This document shows positions 54,408 to 64,000 of a DNA stretch of 64,000 bases, in pieces. Origin of the DNA: Chlamydomonas sphaeroides (taxonomy: Eukaryota; Chlorophyta; Chlorophyceae; Chlamydomonadales; Chlamydomonadaceae). The notes beneath the pieces are model-generated. The model was not told the DNA's origin, searched no databases, and was given only the letters and a program-made list of their open reading frames with translations. The position numbers were made by a program, and so were the translations under genes. The DNA lies in assembly GCA_001662425.1 (NCBI GenBank), contig BDDC01000209.1, positions 1 to 64,000 of the forward strand, written 5' to 3'. Numbering within the stretch: the stretch's first letter is position 1; each line of letters begins with the position of its first letter.

Positions 54408-55531
54408 GACAGCTAAACTCGGTTCACTCGGTGGGCGCCGCGGGTAAGGGTACAAGTCGGGTGCCGTAGGTCGCGAAGGGCTCAAGAAGTCGTCATGAGG
54501 CGTTGACAGTTAATGCATTCTGCTGTGATATGCTGGGTCTGGATCAACATGCCAGCAACGGCGCGTGGCACAGGTAAGTTCGACGCACGTGCGGCTAATC
54601 GCATAGTGTGTCGCAACGCAACGCGGCCGGAAAACCGGCCCGCCCCTTGACCGGACTCCACACCACGCCACACTCCTGGGGCACCGTGCTGCCTTCGCGA
54701 ATTCCTTTACCTTTGGGCACGCACCAGATCCCCCGTACATGGATGGAGTTGAGTGGAGTTGAGTGCACAGGTTGCCGGTGTCGGTCTGGTCTGGGTGGCC
54801 TCTTTTAGGGGCGAGCCGTGCACCCATGCGCAGCTGAGAAACGTTTCAACAGGCGCGCTGCTTACAGCCGGTCGCCATTCCGCTTGCGTTTCAACAAGCC
54901 ACCAGGCGCCGCTTAGGTGCGTGTGCGGCGCTCGGGGCCGCCACGCATCATCGTGCCCCACGCGTGTCAGATCCATCAGGTACCGCCTCCTGGCCGTGTA
55001 GCTTGCTAGCTCTCAAGGAGCGACAGCTGCGGACACAGAGCACCGCCGCCCACCGCCCTGCCCTATCTAAGCCAGTCCAGTGCCGCCGTCATCGCTCGCC
55101 TTTCCCCATCTACCCAGCCGCCCGCCGCTCAGTACCGCCATATGCTCCGCCAACCGCCGCTGCAGCCGACGGATCCACCGACCGCGTACCTCCGATAGTT
55201 CATTCTCCACGCCCTTGCATGAGCGCCCTAGGCCATGCACGCGCCAACGTACACACGCACTCCTCACCGCCGCTCGCGTTCCTTGGTACTCCCCGCCTAC
55301 CCCGTCCACCACCCACACACTCGTCACTCGCGGGTCAAGCCCACGCGCAGCGCGAATGCCGCTTTGCGCGCAGGCCCGACCTTGCACACCACCCTCACAG
55401 ACCACGTCCCCGCTGCCTCCCCGTGACCCTTCTGCGCAGCTTGCAGGGTTGCAAGCAGCGGGCTGCCCTCTTGCTCCCTAGCCCCCATCGTCCCCCTTGC
55501 CCCTGTCCGGCGCCGCGCCCTCGGCCGGCGC
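54408..55531. other. Intergenic interval between lectin start and coiled-coil gene end
   Basis: It should contain the lectin promoter and 5' UTR and the 3' UTR of the coiled-coil gene. A minus-strand TGTAA at 54862-54866 is a possible poly(A) signal about 665 nt after the coiled-coil stop. Nothing else is recognised. Confidence 0.4.
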
Positions 55532-58500
55532 TCATGCGCCGTTGCGGCTGGGGCTGCTGCCTGGCCCGTTGGCCGCCTTGGCCGCGGCCATCGCCGCGCG
55601 GTCGGTGGCGGGGTTGATCTTCTTCTCGAAGAAGGCCTTGGTCTGGTTGAGAAGCTGCTGCTGCCGCGCCGCCGCCTGCTTGAGCCGCGTGTTCTCCTCC
55701 TGCGAGCACACGTGAGGTCCAGGGGCGCGGGCCCGCGGACTCGTTAGCGAGTGGGGGGCCTCAGGGGCAGGCGTCGCCGGCCTAGGGTCTGATCCCTGGC
55801 GCATGTTCGGCCGTGCACGTGGCGCTGGCTATGAGCACGTGCCCACGCGTCATGCGCGCGCCCACGGCTGAACCAGCCCAGACGGTCAATGGGGCAGCAC
55901 CTTGGCAACCAAAGGAGCCAAGGGCAAGCTGCATGCCCGCTGCGCACGTGAACTTAGTACTGGCTTTACGTGCCTTTCCGCTGCGAGCACCCTGTGCGGC
56001 CCCTCTGCTGCGCCCCGTCTGCTGCGCCCCCTGCTGCGAGCCCACCTGAAGCGCCTTCATCTGTGTCACCAGCTGCTGCTCCGACTGCCGGCCGCCGCGC
56101 CCCAGGCTGCTGCTGCGCAGCTCCGTAATGAGCGCGTCGCGCGAGCGCAGCTCCCGCTCCAGGAAGCTCACGCGCGTCCTGCGGGACGGATAAAGGCCGA
56201 GTGAGCAGGCAGCGGCCCGTCAGCTGCTGCCGGATCCCAGTCACCGTCCCAGCTCCTGACCAGGCTCCTGAACCGGCCCAGTCAGCGCGTTGCGCCTCGC
56301 TGGACCCTTCCCGGCGCATGCACATAGGCCGGGCTGCAGCGGTCCAGCACTCACTGGATCGCCTCCGTCTCCGCTCTCGCGCTTAGCGCGCTGTCCTTGG
56401 CTGCGTTCAGCTCCTCCAGCAGCTTCACGTTGGCCACCTCCATGTCCCGCATCATCATGCCGCCAGAGCTCGGCACCCCGCCGCGCGCGTTGGCAAACGC
56501 GGCCACCAGCGTGCCTGCAACGAGCACGCGGATAGTGTGCAGCCCAAGCTTTAGGTGTGACCCTATCCGCAGCGCGCCCCTTCCGATACACGGGTGTGTC
56601 ACCGCCAGTAGCAAGCCGCACCTGTGAGGGTGCCATTCCCGCTGCCGCTAGTGCTGGCGCCGTCGTCCGCGGAGGACACACGGCGGCCAAGTGCGGTGTT
56701 CCGCAGCTGCTCCTGCAGCGCGGTGACCTCGCGCTCTAGAGCCGCGGAGCGCTGCCGCTCGGACTCCCACAGCTCCGTCTGCACGTCCAGGTCCTGGGGT
56801 AGGGAAAGGGCAACGGCGCGGGGATGGAGACTTCAGTTAGGTGGCAACGGGATGAACATGGGTTCAGCTTATGGCTCGACGGTCGGGTCAGACACGGGGT
56901 CGCCAGAGGCTGCGCGGGTTAGCGCATGTACGCCCTTCGGAACGCGCATTTCAGTAGGCCGACCAAGGCGAGCCCCCTACCGCAGCACTGCGCACCAGCT
57001 GCAGCTGGCCCAAAACTTACGTTGCGCGCCTGCTGGATGACGTTGGTGTAGTCTGCGCCACCGGACGTCGAGGGTTGCTCTGAGGGTGCACCAAGGGCCG
57101 GCAGGTGGCATGTTATCAGAACGCCCTCGCGCACGGGCACGCAGCTGCCTCCCCCCCCGCAATACGCTGGCCGCGTTGTCACGCGTCGACCATACGTCCT
57201 GTTGCTCACGCTATTCCACCCACCAGTCACCATCGACCAGTCCAACCGCCGTACCAGCAGCCCGGCCCCCTCCCCAATGCCATCTCACACCCGTCACAGG
57301 CATCTCCATTCGGTGCCCGCCCGCTCCTCCCCGCGGCGCCTACCCGAGGCTGCCAGCACCAGGCTTTCCGCCTTGTTGAGCAGCTCCAGCGTGGCCGCAG
57401 CCTCCTGCGACAGCTCGCTCTGCAGCTGCCGCAACGACTCAAACTCAGCGCGGCTGGCCGCGTCGCGCTCCTGGCGCACCGCCGTCAGCTCGCTGGACAG
57501 CAGCGCGACCTGGGGGTTCGCGTGCGGCGGGCGAGGGCAGCGTGCAAACTCACGCTTGGGCACTGCGCTCCTCTCCCAACCCATCCGTCCGCCCGCGTTC
57601 ACCCTGTTCGGGCCCGCCACGGCCGCTGACGGCACCCTGGCGCCCGCTCCTTCCCGCCGTGCGTCCGTCGTCCTGCCCCACCTGCGTCCGCATGGTGGCG
57701 ACCTCAGTGTTGGCCGCCTCCACCTGCCGCTTGGCGCCGCGCATCTCCGTCTCCGCCGCGTCCGCCGCGCGCCGCGCCAGCGCCAGCGCATTCTCGCGAT
57801 CCGCCAGCGACGCCGTCACCGTCGCCAGATCGCGCTGCAGCCGCTCCGCGTCCTGAGGCATGGGGCCACAGCGAGGTGGGTTTCCAGAGCCGGACTGGGT
57901 TGCCTGCCAGCGCGCAACGTCCTTGTTCCGCCCCGGCTGCCAGGGCCCCAAATTACTGGCACGCGGCTCTGGCGGGTTTCTCCGTCGGCGTGCACATCAC
58001 AGCTTTTTGCACTGCGGCGCAGACACGAACGCCTCCGTAGGTTGGCGGCGGCGCCGCACCTTGATGGTGGAGACCACCTGCCCCTTGGCGTCCGCCTTGG
58101 CGGCGGCCGCCGCCTGCTGCGCCGCCGTCAGCTCCTGCCGCAGCGTCGCCAGCTCGCCGTCCGATCTGCGCAGCGCGTCCTGCAGCTTCTTGATGCTGCT
58201 TTCGCTGCCCGACAGGAACGACAACTGCATGGGGGTTGCGCGGCGGCAGGCCAGATGTACATGAGGTGGGCAACCGCGCTGCCTCGGATGGCGCCATCAT
58301 CGCATTCCAGCCCCGCCCAGCAGGCCTTCGGAATCAGCCCGGTCCCAACGCTGGCGCGCTGGTCCCCGAAGCCACCCCGCACCAAAACAATTCCCAGGCC
58401 TTTCTCCCCAGGCCCGCCCCCTCGCGCTCTTCGCCAACCTGCTCCGTGAGGTTGCCGATCTGCTCCCTCAGCGCCTCCACGTCCTTGGTCTGCTTGATGA

Positions 58501-61500
58501 CCGCCGCCTGCTCCGCAGCCAGCCGCTCGCTCAGCGTCTGAGCCGCCATGCGCTGACTCTCCTCGGCGTTCTGCGCTTCTGACAGCGCCGCGGCCGTCTC
58601 CGCAAGCGCCTGCAGGCGACGAAGCCGGGGGTGGCGACCATCGCTTGCCACACCCACCACAGAAGGCCAACCGCCGTGCGCGACCACGAATGCCGTATTG
58701 CGTGGCCGCAGTCGGTCAGATGCCCCTGTGCCAACAGCCTCGTGCCACGCCAGCCAGCGCTCCGCACGGCTGCTCCAGCCGCCGGCGTCTCGGCACCAAA
58801 CACGCCCCGATTTCAGTGGTCCAACGGCCTCTTGTGTGCTCTGTGGTTTGCTATTCACACGGCGACACATCCTCTTGCCATTATTTTCCTCGTCCCCCGC
58901 ACCTTGGTGTTGGCCGACAGCTGCTCCCGCAGCGACACCACCTGGTCCTGCGCCTCCGCCAGCCGCCGCGCAGTTTCCTCGGCGCGCTGCTGCACCTCGT
59001 CGGCCGTTTCGCTGCGGCTGCGCATGCTGGCCTCCAGCGCCTCAAACCGCTCCGACAGCTCCGTGTTGGTGGCCTGCAGCTCTGCTAGGACCGTCTGGCG
59101 GATAGAGCGCGGAGCGGCGGGCGCGACACGGAAACGGCATGTCTGGTTGCCGCTGTGTGCACACGAGTGACGCGCTTGCCTCCCTTGTCCGGCTGCCATG
59201 TCCATGTCATAACCCCGTTCCACAAAGGGCGCGGCGCAACCGCCCCTCGCGCGCCGACAACCCATCGCCCGCCGCCACCATCCCCGCACCTTGAGCCCCG
59301 CCATGCTGCTCTCCGCGTCCGCGACCTGCTGCTTGAGCTCCTCCTCGCGCGCATCCGTGTCTGCCAGCCGCGCGTTCGCGGCCTCCAGCTCCGCCTCCTT
59401 GGAGCTGAAGGCCTCCGCCAGGATGGCCAGGTCCAGCTTTAGCTGCTGGGCCGTCTCCACCTAGGGGAGTAGGGCAGGCGGGGAGAGCAGGGCATGCACG
59501 GGAGGGGGCACGGAGTGTTGGGCGCTGGCTGCAGCGCAGACCTCGCGATAGACAGGTGGCGGCAGCCTTGCCAGTGCATGCGCACGGGTTGCGGGTGTGC
59601 AGGAGGCACCTACAGAGTATTACAATTCGCCCCGTGGCTGTAGCGGCATGCTGTTAGGGGCGTGGGCGTGGGCAAGGGCGCCCCGTTCGCCTACAGTTAA
59701 CCCGGGGCCCACGCCGACTAAGCGAACCACGCGTGCGCCGTACCTCGACGCGCAGGTCGTTGAGCGACACGTCCAGCTCCCCGATGGCCATGTCCTGCGG
59801 AGCGGGCGAGCGGGGTACGTGACGCAGCATGCGGGCCAGCGGCAGCGCGCCGATTCGCTGCCCCTAGGCAGCACACCCCAGGCTTCGCGCCGTGTTTGCG
59901 GCAGACCCTTTCTTTCTAGCTGCCGTGGCGCCACGCCCGTCCCATCCCGCACCACCAGCCCGGCCCTCAGCCGTCCGAGCCGGTGCAGCCGCCCGCACCT
60001 GCAGCCTTCTCCGGTCCTCCAGGTCCGAGATGGACGCCCGCAGGTCCTCGCTCTCCTTGGCCAGCGACTCACGCTGCAATGCCAGCGTCTCGCGCTCCTT
60101 TGACTGCATCTCCAGCTGCGGACCGGGGCCCAGGCGGCGGGGGCGGAGACCAGGGAACAGGTATGAGGGAAGGGGCCAGGCGTCAGTTAGGGGCCAGGCC
60201 TCAGCCACTTGGCTGCCTTGCCTGCGGGAAGGGCCCTGTTCCCGGCCACATGGGCAGGCGCCGGGAGCCAGCCAGCCCAGGAGTGCCGCAGCGAGGCCAG
60301 CGCCAGCTGTCGGCGCCCCGGCTCGCATCGCGCCGGGCGCTCACCTCAGTCCGCAGCGACGCGAGCGCAGCCACCTTGTCGTTCTCCTCGGCGCGCAGGC
60401 GCACGGTGAGCGACGCCACCTGCTGCTGCAGGTCCGCCTCCGCGGCCAGCTTGAGCTGCAGCTCCGACGTTGCGTCGTCCAGTCGCGACTGCAGCGACGT
60501 CATTTGCAGCTCCTACGGGGCAACATGTCAGCGCACGCCGACCGATGTCACCCGTGGCGCCCCGTGTGCGTTGTGCCGTAAAAGTGCAGCAGTAGCGTGG
60601 GACCAACGGCCTTGGCAGCCCGCGGCGGGCCGCAGCCTTCCCCAAGCCTCCCCGGCCCTGCGTGCGGGCTGGGCCGCACCTGCTCCTTGCACTGGCTGGT
60701 GAGGAACTCCACCGCGCTCTGCGCTGCCTGTAGCTGCGCCTCCCGCTCCTCCAGCGTGCCCTGGAGCTGCTCCAGCTCCGTCTGTGGGCGCAGGCCATCG
60801 AGCAGCAGGTGTCGATGTAACGGCTTGCTTCATCCCCCAGTTTTCTGCACTACATCATGTGTTAACCAATCGCCGTACCCCAGGGCTGTGCGCGTGCACG
60901 TACGGCCCTGCCCGGCCCTGCCCGGCAACCCCCCGGCGACCTGACCTGCGCCTGCTTGAGTTCCTGGCGGAGGTGCTCCACAGCGTTGTTAGCGGCCGCG
61001 GCTGCGGCAGAGGGCGTGCTGGCGCCCGGCTTGACCTCCAGCGCCGTGGTGGCAGCCGGCGGCGACGCAAAGCCCTTGGCGCCCTTGGCGGGCGGCACCT
61101 TTGCGGCCCTCGCCTTCTTGCCGCCCTTGCTCATTGTCTTACGCATGGTCTCCACGTCCGCCTCAATGGACGCCAGCTCCTCAGCCTTCTTGGAAAGCGC
61201 GTCCTGGGCCTCCTGTGGGACGCAGCCGTCCACACAGCCGCGGCGCATGGACCCGTCAAACCCATGCCCGCGTGTGGGGTTCTGTTCTACCTAACACTGG
61301 AACACCCATGCCCGGCCCCAGCCGCAGCTCATAGTTGAAGCCCATTCACAACACCCGCGCCCGGTCGCTGGACGGAGCGCCATGCCACCGCTACGCGGCC
61401 ACGGCTTACAGACGGGGCCAGGGCGCGGGGCGCCCCCACACGCCACGCACCTGAGCCTCCTGGCGCGCAATCGATGCCGCGCTCTGTGCCGCTGAGAGCT

Positions 61501-62424
61501 GCTCACGGGCCGCCTCTAGGTCCTTGCTGAGCTGCGTGCTGGCGACACCCTGCTGCGCCAGCAGCGCCTGCAGCTCCTGAACCCGAGCCTGCGCCGCCTC
61601 GAGCTCAGGCAGGCGGGCTAGCTGCTCCTGCGCAGCCGCCAGCTTGGTCTCCGCGTCCTGCAGCCGCTCCACCTCGCTGCGCAGCTGCTCCACGTCCGGC
61701 ATGACGCTGAGCTTGCCCTGGGCCGCCTCCAGCTCCGCGTTGGTGGATGACAGCTGACCCTGCAGCGTGCTGAGCTTGTCTGTCAGCTCGTCGCGCTCGG
61801 TGTCCTGGGCGTCAAGGGGTCGACAGGCGGGGTACGGGAAGGGCTCGGTGTGGGGCCCAGCGGCACGTAAGGGGTTCCACAACCACCCAGCGCACAACCC
61901 GGGCTTCTGGCAAGTAGACGACATACCTGCTTGGCCTTGTCGCTGCGGATGAGCGCCTCAAGCTCAAAGATAAGCTCATCCTGCTCTACCATTTGCCGCT
62001 GAAGCTCCTCAACGATAGCGACCTGCTGCGTCAGCAGGTCGATCTTCAGCAGCGCCTCACGCAGGTTCTTTCTCGTGGCTGCGAGCTCCTGCGGCGCGCA
62101 TGCACCACAGCAACAGTCAAAAGACCGTGGTTGCGACCCAGAATGCGTCCCTAGCTACAATAGCACGCGATATAACAACGTGATGAATGATGGTCGGTCA
62201 ATGTGCAGCGGACCTCGCGCCTCCGAACAACGGAATTCCATCGCAGAGAACATCCTCACCAGCGCATCCTCGGTTGAGCCACCCGGATAGCCCTGCGTGT
62301 ATACGACTTGCTAAATGCAGTGCACGGCCACTCAAGGCCCCCCGGACCCGCAATGCGCAGTGTGTTTATCCTCAAGCCCAGCGCTTACCCCCTGCTCAGG
62401 CGCTGCTGCACCTGCGGAAAGCAT
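55532..62424 (-). CDS. Long coiled-coil protein (~1005 residues), function unknown
   Basis: Twenty exons, all phases closing: 62424-62389, 62292-62260, 62088-61927, 61804-61451, 61212-60946, 60781-60680, 60512-60345, 60115-59999, 59794-59744, 59460-59290, 59094-58903, 58609-58439, 58224-58060, 57852-57682, 57509-57344, 57079-57021, 56793-56622, 56514-56355, 56178-56046, 55699-55532. Nearly the whole protein is heptad-like, rich in Ala/Glu/Leu/Gln (ELQRQMVEQDELIFELEALI, LEALREQ-type repeats). It is broken by a basic Ala/Pro segment (SKGGKKARAAKVPPAKGAKG) and a Ser/Gly segment (SSADDGASTSGSGNG). The C-terminus is FFEKKINPATDRAAMAAAKA..SPSRNGA. There is no motor, GRIP or SMC head. The start Met at 62424 opens a short exon that joins in phase, but the first two exons are the weakest part. 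It could be a centrosomal, Golgi or ciliary scaffold. Its divergent neighbour is EB1. Confidence 0.85.
58837..58900 (+). repeat. Dispersed intronic repeat, also at 3231-3286
   Basis: CTCTGTGGTTTGCTATTCAC, continuing ACGGCGACACATCCTC, corresponds with few changes to CTCCGTGGTCTGCTATCCAC, ACGGCAACACACCCTC at 3231-3270. Both copies are in introns, one of a plus-strand gene and one of a minus-strand gene. Confidence 0.75.
61270..61297 (+). repeat. 28-bp dispersed sequence, also at 2405-2432
   Basis: GCGTGTGGGGTTCTGTTCTA followed by CCTAACAC is identical at 2405-2432 (calcium-channel intron) and at 61270-61297 (intron of the coiled-coil gene). A degenerate relative (ACATTTTGTTCTACTGAACG) lies at about 5404, and TAACACTGGAACAC is shared between 61291-61304 and about 998-1011. 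Confidence 0.85.
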
Positions 62425-62989
62425 CAAAATGCTTAAGCACGGTCCTGGGGGCTTCGTTGCATGCTCACCGGGCTTACTCGTGCGTGTCGCCAAGCGCGGA
62501 CGAGCGGCCTGCTGTGCCACCACGGGCTGCTGTGGTCCTGGTGTCATCCAAATCCGCCCCATAGCTCCGAGCCTGGGCGCCAGGCAGCCGGCCACGCTGG
62601 CACGATGCCCATGGCTTGCTGCGCGCTGCTGCTGCCGGTGCAGCACGTCGCCAAGCATGGCAGCGGCTTTATTAGAGGTCGCAATCAGCGAGACGTTCTA
62701 TCGTGGTCGTCTCTGAAGTTTACAAGCTGACAGCCCCGTCAATTGAAGCAGGCAATTTAGCAGCCAGGTAGCCTCAACAAGTAAAGAGCATGACCAGGCG
62801 ATGCAATGCGATGGAGTGTGGCCTGGAAAGAGAGTAGGGCTGTGCCGAATTGTCCCGGATGGGAAGCAGCAGCAAACAGCCTTGTTGTGCATCGCTGCAC
62901 CTCACCGCATACTGCGCTGGTCTTCTATCCGTCATGAAACAAAACAGAAATATGAGCTAGGGCACAAACGGTCGGTTCTTTGACCAGCC
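62425..62989. promoter_or_regulatory. 565-bp divergent promoter region, coiled-coil gene / EB1
   Basis: The two start codons face away from each other across this interval, which must hold both promoters and 5' UTRs. No clear TATA box was found. If the first two exons of the coiled-coil gene are wrong, the interval is larger. Confidence 0.5.
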
Positions 62990-63983
62990 ATGGCGCACCC
63001 TGTGCAAGCCCCCAACTTTGCAATCGATCAGGGATATGAATACTACGCTGGCAAGCCCGAGCTGCTGGACTGGGTGAATCGGCTGCTTGAGCTTAACTTG
63101 ACCCGCCTGGAACAGGTGCGGGGCAGCTGGTGCCGTCGCGTCCATCGAATATCGGGGCAGCCGAAACATGCTTGCTGTCCTGTGCTGCGCAGCTGACTTC
63201 CGGGGCGGTGTTCTGCCAAATCCTGGACGGTGCGAGATGAGATGGGCGTGCCCGTCGCATACCGCGACCGCTGGAACAGCTGCAGAACTGCTGGATGCTA
63301 GTCCACATGATCAGCATGGCTGTTCGAGCGTAGGGGCCGTAGCCGCGTGCAACGTCCCTACGTGAAGTGCGGCATGCAGCTCCCACATAGCAGTCCCCGA
63401 CCCGTAACCCCACAGCTTTTCATGCCGATGTGGTGGCCATCCGCAAGGTCAACTTCATGGCCCGGGAAGAGTACGAAATCTTGCCCAACTACAAGGTCCT
63501 GCAGGCGGCCTTCAACGGCCTGGGGTTAACCAAGGTACGGCCGCGTTACGGTAGCCAAGCCTCCTGTGATTGGGACCCGAATTGCAAGCGTGTATGTCCA
63601 CGGCGACCTCTAGCGATAGCAGCAGACTCGTGTCCTTGGCATGCAACACCGGCACCGGCGCACCCGTCAACAGGAGCTGGACGTGACTCGACTCAGCCTG
63701 GGCTACTCTTCGGAACTCATGGAATTTACGCAGTGGCTCTACAAGACCTACAAAGGCAGGCCTTCCTATTAATACTGGTGCTGGGGAGCGGATTGACCAG
63801 CACGAGGCGGTTATCTGCTGTAGCCTTACGGGATCACTATGTGCTGTCCCACTGCAGGCGTGGCCGGTTTGCCCGACTACAAGCCACAGGCACGGCGGCA
63901 CCTGTCGGTCAAGGGTGCCACCAACAATATCCCCTTCCCCACATGCCTCAATGGCAGCAGCTTCGAGTTTGGGCGATCCGACC
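62990..63983 (+). CDS. EB1: Microtubule plus-end-binding protein EB1, 3'-partial
   Basis: EB1 family protein that tracks growing microtubule ends through an N-terminal calponin-homology domain. Exons: 62990-63115, 63193-63229, 63416-63534, 63674-63755, 63858-63983, then a GTGAGT donor near the window edge. Motifs in EB1 order: GKPELLDWVNRLLELNLTRL, SGAVFCQILDA, IRKVNFMAREEYEILPNYKV, LQAAFNGLGLTK, ELDVTRLSLG, LMEFTQWLYKTYKG, then LPDYKPQARR (compare the conserved DYNPVERR). The EB-homology C-terminus and tail lie beyond 64000. Exon 4 can only be joined in frame by a GC donor (AAAG/GCAGGC at 63756). Reading on instead meets TAA within six codons. The start Met at 62990 precedes a ~16-residue extension before the usual YYAG/YFVG-like start. 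Confidence 0.93.
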
Positions 63984-64000
63984 GTGAGTCCGGCCGTAGC

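Noticed and set aside
54964..55617. 217-codon plus-strand frame upstream of the coiled-coil stop
   Set aside because: It is Pro/Arg/His-rich, has no family resemblance, and overlaps the true coiled-coil last exon on the other strand.
1..64000. tRNA or rRNA genes
   Set aside because: No cloverleaf with conserved T-loop and no ribosomal core motif was noticed on either strand. A tRNAscan-SE and Rfam run would settle it.

Overview
The window reads as nuclear DNA of a green alga (Chlorophyta, most likely Chlorophyceae). The reasons are very high GC in coding and many flanking stretches, short GT-AG introns in every confident gene, C-rich branch/acceptor tracts, candidate TGTAA poly(A) signals, and plant/algal gene types (plastid ClpR, SRCR and hydroxyproline-rich surface proteins). 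The species cannot be named from sequence alone. Three runs of N (18309-18648, 30291-30603, 48590-49086) mark assembly gaps. I saw no rRNA, tRNA, CRISPR array or bacterial-style operon.

Housekeeping left half (1-25 kb). The window opens inside a four-domain voltage-gated calcium channel (+ strand, 15 exons, ends 7936), of which domain III pore to C-terminus is present. After a 2.7 kb gene-poor stretch comes a plastid ClpR1-like protease subunit (- strand, 10651-14767). It is divergent, across only 330 bp, from mitochondrial succinate dehydrogenase flavoprotein (SDHA, + strand, 15098-19360). A CK2 alpha kinase gene (+, 20146-24098) follows, and about 830 bp beyond it lies a broken copy of its own exon1-intron1-exon2 junction.

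Cell-surface and glycan-related middle (26.7-54.4 kb). This part is repeat-rich and has lower gene density. It holds a degenerate-looking SRCR-receptor locus (26.7-29.4 kb), an inverted-repeat-bounded element (30.2-31.5 kb), a 105-bp palindromic satellite, and a proline-rich stalk plus transmembrane C-terminus (32.8-34.2 kb). Next are a lytic polysaccharide monooxygenase with a chitin-binding (CBM14-like) tail (-, 35564-37730) and a very large modular lectin gene (-, 40911-54407, about 31 exons). The lectin combines six CBM1-like QCGG modules, two LysM, two PAN/apple-like modules, a bulb-type lectin and an unrecognised Cys-rich C-terminal region of about 566 residues. The co-location of a secreted polysaccharide oxidase, a multi-lectin protein and an SRCR/Pro-rich receptor suggests, as inference only, a glycan-recognition or cell-wall-handling neighbourhood.

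Cytoskeletal right end (55.5-64 kb). A 20-exon, about 1005-residue coiled-coil protein (-, 55532-62424) is divergent from the microtubule plus-end protein EB1 (+, 62990 to beyond the window). EB1 appears to use a GC-AG intron.

Exon boundaries were built by hand from splice signals, phase consistency and family resemblance. For most genes all phases close without a frame conflict. The exceptions are stated in the entries.
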